DNA from: Gammaproteobacteria bacterium
GTDB lineage: Bacteria > Pseudomonadota > Gammaproteobacteria > Pseudomonadales > UBA3067
Reading direction: 5' to 3'
Assembly: GCA_019090565.1 (NCBI GenBank)
Contig: JAHRVS010000146.1
Coordinates: 1-17,422, forward strand
Length of the DNA stretch: 17,422 bases
Shown here: positions 1 through 6,476 of the stretch, piece by piece
Layout: every line of letters starts with the position of its first letter
Numbering within the stretch: position 1 is the stretch's first letter
Program-made: the position numbers and the translations under genes
The notes under the pieces: generated by a model
What the model was told of the DNA's origin: nothing
Database searches by the model: none
The model's input: only the letters and a program-made list of their open reading frames with translations

Positions 1-2
1 CC

Positions 3-770
3 ATTCAAGAGATACAGGTGAATGGTGTGGTTATTGATGCGGATCAAATTTCAAAAGAGCTTCAATACCACCCTGCTGAATCAGCGCAAGATGCTGTTGG
101 TAAGGCGGTAGAAGCCCTAGTGATCAAGCAGGTGCTTTTGCAGCGGGCGCAGTCAGAAGGTATCTCAGGTAAACATTCTCAAAGTGAAGATGAGAACACC
201 GAAGAGGCTGCGATCAGAATGGTTCTTGAACGAAATATTCCTTTGCACTCAGCTTCAGAAGATGAGTGCAAACAATATTACAAGGCCAACCAAGACAGGT
301 TTTATAGCGCACCCTTGATGGAGGTTTCTCATATTTTACTGGCGGCTGACTTCAGAGACTTCGAAGCGCGGCAAGAAATAAGAGAAAAAGCTGAAAAGTT
401 AATTGAAGAGCTTCAAGGTCAGCCAGAAATGTTTGCTGAACGGGCAAGATTGCAATCTTCTTGCCCATCAAAGGAAGAGGGCGGTTCTTTAGGACAAATA
501 ACAAAAGGGCAAACGACCCCCGAATTTGAGAAGCAGGTATTCCTGCTAGATGAAGGTCTTTGTGCGTCACCGATTGAAAGCCGTTATGGTTGTCACGTGG
601 TGAATGTTAACCGCAAGGTGGAGGGGGAGTTGAAATTTTTCGATGATTGCAAGGGGCGCATTAAGCAGTATTTGGAAGATCAGCTGTATGCGCAGGCTGT
701 CAGTCAGTATATTTCGATTCTTGTTGGGGAAGCTGATGTGCTGGGGTATGAGCCAGTAGGTGGGTCGTAG
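3..770 (+). CDS. PpiC/parvulin-type peptidyl-prolyl isomerase, 5' end outside the window
   Basis: The protein catalyses cis-trans isomerisation of prolyl bonds to help proteins fold. The first possible start is a GTG at 18, but the frame stays open to the window edge and the residues before it (IQEIQVNGVVID) read as real protein, so I treat the gene as 5'-partial. Counting from that GTG, residues 1-100 form a charged helical N-terminal segment resembling the NifM/SurA type. Residues 102-199 form the parvulin domain: MEVSHILLA at 101-109, EGGSLGQ at 154-160, an F at 170, and GCHVV at 191-195 where the family usually has GYHVV or GYHII. A C-terminal helix follows. No signal peptide is visible. 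Parvulins of this short type often sit beside nitrate reductase (nar) or nif genes; nothing here can confirm that. The domain call is firm, but the partner protein is unknown. Confidence 0.85.
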   Translation: MQEIQVNGVVIDADQISKELQYHPAESAQDAVGKAVEALVIKQVLLQRAQSEGISGKHSQSEDENTEEAAIRMVLERNIPLHSASEDECKQYYKANQDRFYSAPLMEVSHILLAADFRDFEARQEIREKAEKLIEELQGQPEMFAERARLQSSCPSKEEGGSLGQITKGQTTPEFEKQVFLLDEGLCASPIESRYGCHVVNVNRKVEGELKFFDDCKGRIKQYLEDQLYAQAVSQYISILVGEADVLGYEPVGGS

Positions 771-1353
771 CGGAATGGCCGAGAATGTATTTCAAGCTGT
801 GTAAAGTTTATACCTAGGTAACTAGGTGTGAGTTTTTCGCTTAATGAGACTACACAATGACTCCCCCCTTGTCTTTCTTTCAGGATGCACAGGCCCAATC
901 CGTTAGGTCAACGCCAGCATAACTCACATCAAGCTACTGAATATTATACCATGTCCGCTATCAGTGGAGGATTTGCTTTTGTGCCTCGATTTAGAGGGTA
1001 TTTTGATTAGGGAAGGGGCGTCGTCATGGGGTTGATTGTTTTAAAAATATCCCGAGAGATCCCGACACTAATCCGTTAGATTAACGCCAGCCATAACTCA
1101 AATCAAACCATTGAATATTATACCATGTCCGCTATCAGTGAAGGATTTGCTTCTGCGTCTCAATTTAGAGGGTATTTTAATTAGGGGAGTCGTGGGTTTG
1201 GCTGTTCTAAAAACATCCCGAAAGATCCTGCTTTGTCTAAGAGCTCCTCTTCCTCTTGAGGAGCTGCTTGGAGCGAAGCTTTCGTTAATTCGGTTAAAAC
1301 GATTTCATGCTCTCACATTGACTCATACCTGCTCCACTAGCCCAAAGCTTACA
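771..1353. other. Non-coding gap holding repeats and a small dyad
   Basis: I see no convincing gene between the isomerase and the transposase remnant. Besides the tandem duplication, it holds a 6-bp dyad ACCTAG-gtaa-CTAGGT at 812-827, downstream of the isomerase stop, with no T-tract that would make it an intrinsic terminator. An 8-bp dyad AGCTCCTC/GAGGAGCT lies at 1242-1249 and 1258-1265. An open frame from 1111 runs through here into the transposase remnant, but its first 80 or so residues match nothing I know. Confidence 0.55.
897..1230. repeat. Imperfect tandem duplication, unit about 173 bp
   Basis: Copy A (897-1069) and copy B (1070-about 1230) abut and align from 'aatccgttag' through to 'atcccga.agatcc', with scattered substitutions and small indels. 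The best-conserved core is 'attataccatgtccgctatcagtg', at 943-966 and 1117-1140. Neither copy encodes a recognisable protein. The first 16 bases of the core recur a third time at 3443-3458. On the minus strand the core reads TGGTATAAT, an extended -10 promoter. The duplication directly precedes an IS30 transposase remnant, so it may be decayed IS or MITE material. Confidence 0.75.
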
Positions 1354-1488
1354 GGCTTTAAAAAAGTGTCGCAGGGGGAAGTTTCAACTGTGATTGCCCA
1401 GTTAAATAACAGATCAAGAAAAACGCTTGGTTACGCAGCGCCAGCCAAACTAATAATGGCAGAGCACATGGCCCTGTTAAGAGCTTAA
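1354..1488 (+). pseudogene. IS30-family transposase, C-terminal remnant
   Basis: The last 44 residues of an open frame read like the extreme C-terminus of IS30-family transposases: GFKKVSQGEV, then VIAQLNNRSRKTLGY and AAPAKL. The LNNRxRKTLGY motif followed by a P is the family hallmark. The upstream part of the same frame does not look like the DDE catalytic core, so the DNA-binding domain and catalytic residues are gone and the element cannot move itself. The 30 bases after the stop (tgttactcacttcggacttg and following) resemble the short sequence usually found between an IS30 transposase stop and the element's right end. Confidence in the family is good; the outer boundary is uncertain. Confidence 0.72.
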
Positions 1489-1520
1489 ATTGTTACTCAC
1501 TTCGGACTTGAATCCGCCAA
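1489..1520. mobile_element. Possible right end of the degraded IS30-like element
   Basis: The bases directly after the remnant's stop, about 1491-1518 (tgttactcacttcggacttg, then aatccgcc), look like a worn IS30-type terminal inverted repeat. No matching left end was recognised upstream, and no target duplication can be defined. This is a tentative call made from resemblance. Confidence 0.3.
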
Positions 1521-1541
1521 CTATAAAGAGACCCGTCGATT

Positions 1542-2072
1542 TTAATCGATTTGAATAGTTTTACTTTTTGTTTTATCCGATTTTGGAGCGCTAATTTCTA
1601 GAAGCCCATTTTCAAAATGGGCCTTCGCATCGCTAGATTGTATATCACAGGGCAGAACTAAAGTTCGGCTAAAAGACTTTGATGCTGTTTCACGGCGATA
1701 ATATTGGTCTTTATCCATTGTGTCTGTTTCTTCAATGGGACGGCTGTGAAGGGTAAACGTTGTATCGCTCAGTGATAAATCGACATCATCCTTTTTAACG
1801 CCAGGTATCTCGGCTCGTATTAATATGCTGTCGTTGCAGTCTAATATATCAACCTTTGGGTGCTCGATTTTTAGTGATTCTAGTCCTGTCCACTCGGGCC
1901 AATCGAACTTAGGGGGCTTAATAGGGCTGTTATCTATAAGATTTTCAAAGCGCTGTTCTAGACCTAATAAATTTGAACGTAGCTCATCCAAAGGACTCTT
2001 TGGTCGTTTTTTTTTGGTGCTGTGTGTACTTCCATTTTTCTTACCTGAGGGGTTTTTATTTTGGTTTTCCAT
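1542..2072 (-). CDS. Small heat-shock protein, Hsp20/alpha-crystallin family
   Basis: This is a 176-residue ATP-independent holdase chaperone expected to form cytoplasmic oligomers that bind unfolding proteins. Residues 1-26 are a Lys/Ser/Asn-rich disordered extension. Residues 27-70 are the variable N-terminal arm. The alpha-crystallin domain spans about 72-164: it has PKVDI near its start, IRAEIPGVKKDDVDL at 85-99, YRRE at 125-128 and the signature AHFENGLLEI at 151-160 (the usual A-x-x-x-N-G-x-L). An I-x-I motif (IQI, 173-175), used in oligomer assembly, sits at the C-terminus. The ATG at 2072 has an AGGA ribosome site about 10 bases upstream. The basic N-terminal extension is longer than in IbpA/IbpB-like proteins. 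It stands alone between the IS remnant and the Tus-like gene. I found no clear sigma-32 promoter upstream, so heat control is not shown here. Confidence 0.93.
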   Translation of the reverse strand: MENQNKNPSGKKNGSTHSTKKKRPKSPLDELRSNLLGLEQRFENLIDNSPIKPPKFDWPEWTGLESLKIEHPKVDILDCNDSILIRAEIPGVKKDDVDLSLSDTTFTLHSRPIEETDTMDKDQYYRRETASKSFSRTLVLPCDIQSSDAKAHFENGLLEISAPKSDKTKSKTIQID

Positions 2073-2439
2073 AACCTATTTCCTAATGATTAAAGTGGCC
2101 GAAGTGGCGTTGGGCGGAGTGTCTCCGAGATCGAGAGTTTATACCTGTTAAACGGAAGTGTTGACTACTGGGTACGTCTAAAAATAACCGTTCTCTCGTG
2201 AGATTAAAGGAGCCTCTAAACCCGACTTGTAGTGTATAAAGTCTGTAAGCGTGGTTATCGCGAAAAAATACGTTTTTAAAGACGTCCTATAAAAGAGAAG
2301 AGCATTTACTAAGCAGTATAGCGCAGCATGGGGGTTTAACAGCGAGAGGTAAACTACCCAAGATATGGGCGGTTATATTTGGTTGGAGGGCATTATTTTG
2401 TGGCTGCCAAAAGGTGTGCACAATGACCAAAATACAGCT
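2073..2439. other. Intergenic gap upstream of the hsp20 gene
   Basis: No gene is visible in these 367 bases, which lie between the start of hsp20 and the 3' end of the Tus-like gene, both on the minus strand. It must hold the hsp20 promoter. The best candidate on the minus strand is a TATAAA at about 2138-2143, without a good -35 partner. No terminator hairpin with a T-run was found for the Tus-like gene. Confidence 0.5.
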
Positions 2440-3408
2440 CTAATTATCGGAGTGGATGTTCTTGAGCAGCTTGTATAGGTGCAGACTATAGATAACCTCT
2501 TCATCGGATACCTTCGCATCGCTACGTTTGAGGCGTGCAGTACTCGGGTCGTCTTGTGGGCTGCCCGGGTCATCACGCCACTTCACCCTAGGCATTTTAC
2601 TTCCTGGACAAAGCGCGACACCTGAAATAACCACAGGCTTGCGCTTTACTTCGCCTTCTTCACTGTACACCGTATTGGCTTGCAAGCGATTAGGTAAGCG
2701 TTGTAAATAGGAAAACTCGTAATCGTCATCATAATGAGCGAGTTTTGACAGGACCACTTCGCGGGAGATATCAGGAAGGCCTTCGGCTTGTGCACGTGCA
2801 GTAGCGCAGGTGACAAGATGGGTAGTGGAATGAGTGGTTGCCCAAGTCCAACTAACAGACTTCATGTTATTGTTTAATATCCTCACCTTGCTGTAACAGC
2901 GAGTAAGGTTGAGCCGAGAGAGTTGGGAGTTTTTGAGGACTTTAACCAACTCTTTTGGTCTTTCTTTCATGTTAGCAGGGAGGATTTGTTCAATGAGGGT
3001 ATCCACTCCTCTATTTTTGGCTTTTTCCAATTTACGTAGGTCTAGTACGGTCTGCTTGAAAGCCTGTTTGGCATTGTTTAGGGTAACTGCAGCATCGAGT
3101 GTATCAGGACTGGCGCAAAGTATACCTGCACGCACCACAAGCTCATCCTCGCTATCTAAGTTAAATGTTTGGCAGAGTGATTTTGCTGCCAAGGCACGTG
3201 CGGCATAACGCTCGGTGCTGGTTTGGACCGATAAGGGGTAAGTAGGCAGGAATAAGGGATAACTTTTGTCACTGCGAATGCAGCTTGAGAGCTCGCTACT
3301 GGCTTGTTTTAGGGCGCTATACGCACACAGGAACGCCTCAATAAGGAGGATCTTTGTGTTAGCAAGCCGTGCATCTCCTTTCTGTTGTTCCGTTGTGAGC
3401 ACACCCAT
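2440..3408 (-). CDS. tus: Tus-family DNA replication terminus site-binding protein
   Basis: At 322 residues this is close to E. coli Tus (309). Tus binds Ter sites as a monomer and blocks the replicative helicase from one side. By eye three blocks line up with Tus. VVRAGILCASPDTL at 91-104 matches Tus 'VRLPGVLCYQVDNL', and the following NNAKQAFKQTV matches 'INKLKTTFEHIV'. The segment at 167-193 with SVSWTWATTH matches the 'LRFGWANKH' region. KRKPVVI at 255-261 and the closing SLHLY (308-312) match 'KIKRPVKV' and 'RLHLY'. The central part is diverged, so DNA specificity may differ from TerB. The ATG at 3408 lies about 28 bases below a predicted transcription start with a strong extended -10. 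In E. coli tus is autoregulated by a Ter site overlapping its promoter; here the promoter overlaps an imperfect dyad instead. A GTTGTAAAT at 2699-2707, inside the coding region, is the only Ter-like string seen. The family call comes from memory of the Tus sequence. Confidence 0.75.
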   Translation of the reverse strand: MGVLTTEQQKGDARLANTKILLIEAFLCAYSALKQASSELSSCIRSDKSYPLFLPTYPLSVQTSTERYAARALAAKSLCQTFNLDSEDELVVRAGILCASPDTLDAAVTLNNAKQAFKQTVLDLRKLEKAKNRGVDTLIEQILPANMKERPKELVKVLKNSQLSRLNLTRCYSKVRILNNNMKSVSWTWATTHSTTHLVTCATARAQAEGLPDISREVVLSKLAHYDDDYEFSYLQRLPNRLQANTVYSEEGEVKRKPVVISGVALCPGSKMPRVKWRDDPGSPQDDPSTARLKRSDAKVSDEEVIYSLHLYKLLKNIHSDN

Positions 3409-3779
3409 TAATAACCCCGGAGCTATAAGTTTATTTAGGTAGATTATACCATGTCCGCAGAAAATAATAAGATCTGCCTAGCTCCAGAGTAAGTTTCCTT
3501 CTTGTACTGAATAGCCGCTTGTGGGCTTCAATTCAATTAGGGTTGGGGCTGCAATTGGGGTGCTTCGATTTACAAGAAGTATTTGACGGCTTATAAAAAT
3601 TAAGGAGGTTAGAGTAGCCATCAGATGATAAAATATAGTTTAAGATGCGCTTTATACTAAATAAAGGGCACCTTAATACAATAACACCAACATTGAAAAC
3701 AAACAGGTAGGGCGAGGAGTGTATCAAGATTGGGCGCTTAGTCACTCACTCACTGAAGATAATAAAAGGCCAAGAACCT
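3409..3779. other. Intergenic gap between the Tus-like gene and a lipoprotein gene
   Basis: Apart from the promoter and dyad near 3419-3485, I see no gene. A 70-residue minus-strand open frame at 3533-3745 has no recognisable domain, no good ribosome site and an unusual composition; I do not call it. No terminator is evident for the lipoprotein gene ending at 3780. Confidence 0.5.
3443..3458 (-). promoter_or_regulatory. Extended -10 promoter of the Tus-like gene, within a repeated 16-mer
   Basis: On the minus strand the bases read gcggacaTGGTATAAT: a perfect TATAAT (3443-3448) preceded by TGn, an extended -10. Transcription would start near 3436, giving a leader of about 28 nt before the ATG at 3408. 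The -35 position is poor, as is common with extended -10 promoters. The same 16 bases occur at 943-958 and 1117-1132. An imperfect dyad flanks the site: aggtagat at 3437-3444 with atctgcct at 3472-3479, and outer ggagct/agctcc at 3419-3424 and 3480-3485. Confidence 0.6.
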
Positions 3780-4319
3780 CTAGTTCATGAGCTTACCATT
3801 TAATTCCATAGGCGCCATCCCAGCCAACAGATCTAGTGGAGAGTGCTCAAAGGTGACCTTGTAGTTGTGGCCATTAAATGTTGCACTAATAGCCTCACAT
3901 CCTTCGGAATCAAGAGTATCAGCCTTGTTTAATGGGTCAGCATTGGGGCATTCTAGGCTGTAGATATACTGTTTCGATAGATCGCCGCTTTCACTGCTGT
4001 CAGTATTAACTACCAACTGCAGGCCAAAAATCTCGTTTCCAATGAGTTGGATGGACAGCACCTTGGTGTTTAGCGGATCAATGGTTTCTTTCCACTCAAC
4101 AGTAGTGAAAGGGTAGTCACCTCGATTAACCTCTGCGACAGATGAAACAACCTGCTTTGGCGAAAATTGACTCCCAGTTATACTTGTATCGTCGGCATTA
4201 AGCGTCAAGCTGAGCAGTTCATTATTGGACTGAGAGTCATCACTACCGCCTCCACATGCAATCAAACTACAACTGAGAACGGTAAGACCTACATATTTTT
4301 TAGGTATTCGATTAAACAT
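3780..4319 (-). CDS. Predicted outer-membrane lipoprotein, function unknown
   Basis: This 179-residue secreted lipoprotein starts at the ATG at 4319, which has GGAA six bases upstream. A longer frame from a TTG at 4331 would place that ribosome site inside the gene, so I reject it. Residues 1-21 are a signal peptide (MFNRIPKKYVGLTVLSCSLI...) ending in the lipobox LIAC; Cys22 would carry the lipid. GGGSDDS follows, and the lack of Asp at +2 suggests outer-membrane sorting by Lol. The mature part is Ser/Asp/Asn-rich and beta-like. It has a Cys pair (SLECPNADP and DSEGCEAI) that could form a disulfide. No known domain is recognised. It points away from the integrase, and a second GGGS lipoprotein lies on the integrase's far side. 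Confidence 0.8.
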   Translation of the reverse strand: MFNRIPKKYVGLTVLSCSLIACGGGSDDSQSNNELLSLTLNADDTSITGSQFSPKQVVSSVAEVNRGDYPFTTVEWKETIDPLNTKVLSIQLIGNEIFGLQLVVNTDSSESGDLSKQYIYSLECPNADPLNKADTLDSEGCEAISATFNGHNYKVTFEHSPLDLLAGMAPMELNGKLMN

Positions 4320-4331
4320 GACTGTTTCCAA

Positions 4332-4363
4332 TAGAGTATGAGAAGACTCTAATCTAACTAGAG
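4332..4363. repeat. Three alternating TAGAG/CTCTA arms upstream of the lipoprotein gene
   Basis: TAGAGT at 4332-4337, ACTCTA at 4346-4351 and TAGAG at 4359-4363 can pair in two alternative hairpins. They lie 13-44 bases upstream of the ATG at 4319, in the leader or promoter. They could be an operator or a leader structure, but the arms are only 5-6 bp, so chance is possible. Confidence 0.35.
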
Positions 4364-4619
4364 GCGGTTAATTTGTGACCTATTCTGCAAAAATTACAAA
4401 AACAAGTCAATAGTATCGCTTGCTCATTCAAACAAATCAGACGTTGAAGAAGTCGGATACCCATTGATAGGTCAGCTCTTACATAGATTGATTTCTCCAG
4501 TCGACCGCGACTAAGCCAATCTTTGGGTAAGCACATTGGCTCATACCATCAAGCTTTAACGAAAGAGGACACAACCAACTTTACAGATCGACCTCCTTAT
4601 GTCTTATACCCTTACGTAT
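4364..4619. other. Intergenic gap between divergent lipoprotein and integrase genes
   Basis: No gene supported. A 60-residue minus-strand open frame at 4354-4536 has no recognisable features. The gap serves as the divergent control region for the lipoprotein (minus) and the integrase (plus). Confidence 0.45.
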
Positions 4620-4647
4620 TTGACTAAACAGGTAGGGGGCTTATAAT
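4620..4647 (+). promoter_or_regulatory. Sigma-70 promoter of the integrase gene
   Basis: TTGACT (4620-4625), a 16-bp spacer and a perfect TATAAT (4642-4647) are followed by the integrase ATG at 4680, giving a leader of about 26 nt. This is the best canonical promoter in the window and supports the integrase as an expressed gene with its own start. Confidence 0.7.
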
Positions 4648-4679
4648 GGTTTATTGCCGCCCATAAAGTGATTCTATTC

Positions 4680-5927
4680 ATGAGCCAGACAGCGCCTTTA
4701 CCCGTACCGTTATATCCTACCTATACAGAACTCAGTGAGTTCGACTTTCAAAATTATCCCGAGCTAAAAGATTTTATTGATGGCGGGCCTGCCTGGCGAA
4801 AACAACATTGGGTATGGGGCTCTGACTTTCTTAATTATGTGGGGCGTAATAAATCAGAGCATACTTATTTGCGATTTAGAACCGATGTCGAGCGATTTCT
4901 GCTATGGGTATTTTTGTTCAAAGACAACCCGATGGATCGTTTACGAAAAAGCGATATTCTTGAATATGCAGACTTTTGCTGGAAGCCGCCACTTAGCTGG
5001 ATATCTCTATCAAGCACTGACCGTTTTTCATACCATGACGGGTTCTTCCGAAACAACGCGGCATGGACTCCTTTTAGATTGTCACAAACAAGGGGCCAAG
5101 CTGCTGCTAATAGCAAACTTGAAAAGAAACTCTATAAACCATCTCAAGAAACGCTCAAAGCAACATTCACGGCGATCACCTCCTTTTATAAGTACCTAAA
5201 TAACGAAGAAATTTGCTACGGAAACCCCGCACAAGTTGCAAAATCAGATTGTCGGTATTTCATCATCGATTCGCAGGTAAAGGAAATTCGACGGTTATCC
5301 CAGGAACAGTGGGATTACGTATTAAGCACCGCAGAAAGCCATGCCAACCAAGACCCTGCCTATGAACGCGGTTTATTCGTAATTGCCGCACTAAAAGGTT
5401 TATTTTTGCGTATTTCAGAGCTCTCAGAGCGAAAAACCTGGTCCCCAGCAATGAACCACTTCTGGAAAGATGACAGCGGTAACTGGTGGCTAAAGGTCTT
5501 TGGAAAGGGCCGTAAACTTCGGGACGTTTCAGTGCCATCTGAGTTTTTGAGTTATTTGAGGCGGTACCGAGAGTACCGAGGGTTACCCCCCCTTCCGGAC
5601 CGCTCTGACACCTCCCCCCTAGTGGAAAAGATAAGAGGCCAAGGAGGCATGTCTTCACGGCACCTCACACGCATTGTTCGGGAAGTCCTTGATGCCGCTC
5701 ATGATAAAATGAAACTCGAAAAAGGAGAGGAGCTTTCGCGCAAATTATTCGAAGCCACATCTCATTGGCTGCGTCATACTGGCGCCAGCATGGAAATAGA
5801 AAGAGGAAGAGCGCTGAAGGACCTATCAGAAGATTTGGGGCACGCGAGTATGGCGACAACAGACACCATTTACGTACAGAGCGATGATAAAATACGGGCA
5901 AAAAGCGGCAAAGACAGAAAGGTTTGA
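4680..5927 (+). CDS. Tyrosine recombinase / phage-type integrase
   Basis: This 415-residue site-specific recombinase cuts and rejoins DNA through a 3'-phosphotyrosine. From the ATG at 4680, residues about 45-175 form the SAM-like core-binding domain (WGSDFLNYVGRN onward). The catalytic domain runs from about 200 to 415. All expected catalytic residues are present: Arg244 in LFLRISEL, Lys276 in FGKGRKLRDV, His362 and Arg365 in SHWLRHTGAS, His388 in LGHAS, and the nucleophile Tyr398 in TIYVQ. A GTG at 4668 in the same frame has no ribosome site; the ATG has a weak AGTGA. There is no adjacent tRNA, excisionase or visible att repeat. It is longer than XerC/D or integron IntI (about 300-340) and resembles solitary chromosomal integrases of gammaproteobacteria whose substrates are unknown. 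The gene looks intact. Confidence 0.92.
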   Translation: MSQTAPLPVPLYPTYTELSEFDFQNYPELKDFIDGGPAWRKQHWVWGSDFLNYVGRNKSEHTYLRFRTDVERFLLWVFLFKDNPMDRLRKSDILEYADFCWKPPLSWISLSSTDRFSYHDGFFRNNAAWTPFRLSQTRGQAAANSKLEKKLYKPSQETLKATFTAITSFYKYLNNEEICYGNPAQVAKSDCRYFIIDSQVKEIRRLSQEQWDYVLSTAESHANQDPAYERGLFVIAALKGLFLRISELSERKTWSPAMNHFWKDDSGNWWLKVFGKGRKLRDVSVPSEFLSYLRRYREYRGLPPLPDRSDTSPLVEKIRGQGGMSSRHLTRIVREVLDAAHDKMKLEKGEELSRKLFEATSHWLRHTGASMEIERGRALKDLSEDLGHASMATTDTIYVQSDDKIRAKSGKDRKV

Positions 5928-6476
5928 TGTTGCTACCCAGTGCAGCCGCCAATTTTTAGATCCATTTATCATTTTTACTTGCTTATGTGTTTAATAATGT
6001 AGGCCTAAATAGTGAGGCTAACGGATAAGCACGGATAACCTGACGTCTGCAATGATGCACTTTTCATCAGTATCAGTTATGAGCAGTTGCTTATTTCTTA
6101 TCACTCACTACATGACTGATTATATTGAAATAAGCATGTATACACTTTAATATCGAATCGACTTTCGATGGGAAAAGGGACGAGAGACGGTAGAAAAGTT
6201 CACTGTTGGTTCGAATTTCCAAAAAGTTAGCGGCATACATCAGCGCTATTTAAAAAAAGTAATGACTATCTATATATATCACTAATAGAGGCAGTGGGGC
6301 GGACCATGGAACATGGCCCTTGCCCTATTTAGGGCCATAAGAATTATTCGGCTGTTAAAGCTATTCAATGAGTGTTTGTTATCTGAACCCTGATTGCTTA
6401 GAGCTTTGCATTTTTATTCATTTGAATTCAGCTTTCTAAATTGAAAGCCAACGTGCAAATCATTACATAGGAATCA
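5928..6476. other. Intergenic gap of about 550 bp with small dyads
   Basis: No gene or RNA gene is supported. A 6-bp dyad ATCGAA/TTCGAT lies at 6152-6157 and 6164-6169, and a GC-rich pair of dyads lies at 6304-6338. No intrinsic terminator follows the integrase. The ribosome site AGGAA for the next gene is at 6469-6473. Confidence 0.5.
6304..6338. repeat. Overlapping inverted repeats CCATG-gaa-CATGG and ATGGCCCT/AGGGCCAT
   Basis: CCATG (6304-6308), gaa and CATGG (6312-6316) form one perfect dyad. ATGGCCCT (6313-6320) and AGGGCCAT (6331-6338) form a second 8-bp hairpin with a 10-base loop. They share the ATGG at 6313-6316, so the two stems are mutually exclusive. No T-run follows, so it is not a standard terminator. 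It lies about 140 bases upstream of the lipoprotein start. Confidence 0.45.

Noticed and set aside
18..20. GTG as the start of the prolyl isomerase gene
   Set aside because: The frame continues upstream to the window edge with protein-like residues (IQEIQ), and family members carry a few residues before the VNG motif. The start is most likely outside the window.
1536..1549. TCGATT-tt-AATCGA dyad at the end of the hsp20 gene as a terminator
   Set aside because: It overlaps the stop codon and has no U-run after it on the minus strand. The arms are short and AT-rich.
2699..2708. GTTGTAAATA resembling the Ter core GTTGTAACTA
   Set aside because: It lies within the coding region of the Tus-like gene, differs at a key base and has no matching flank. 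One short match is not evidence.
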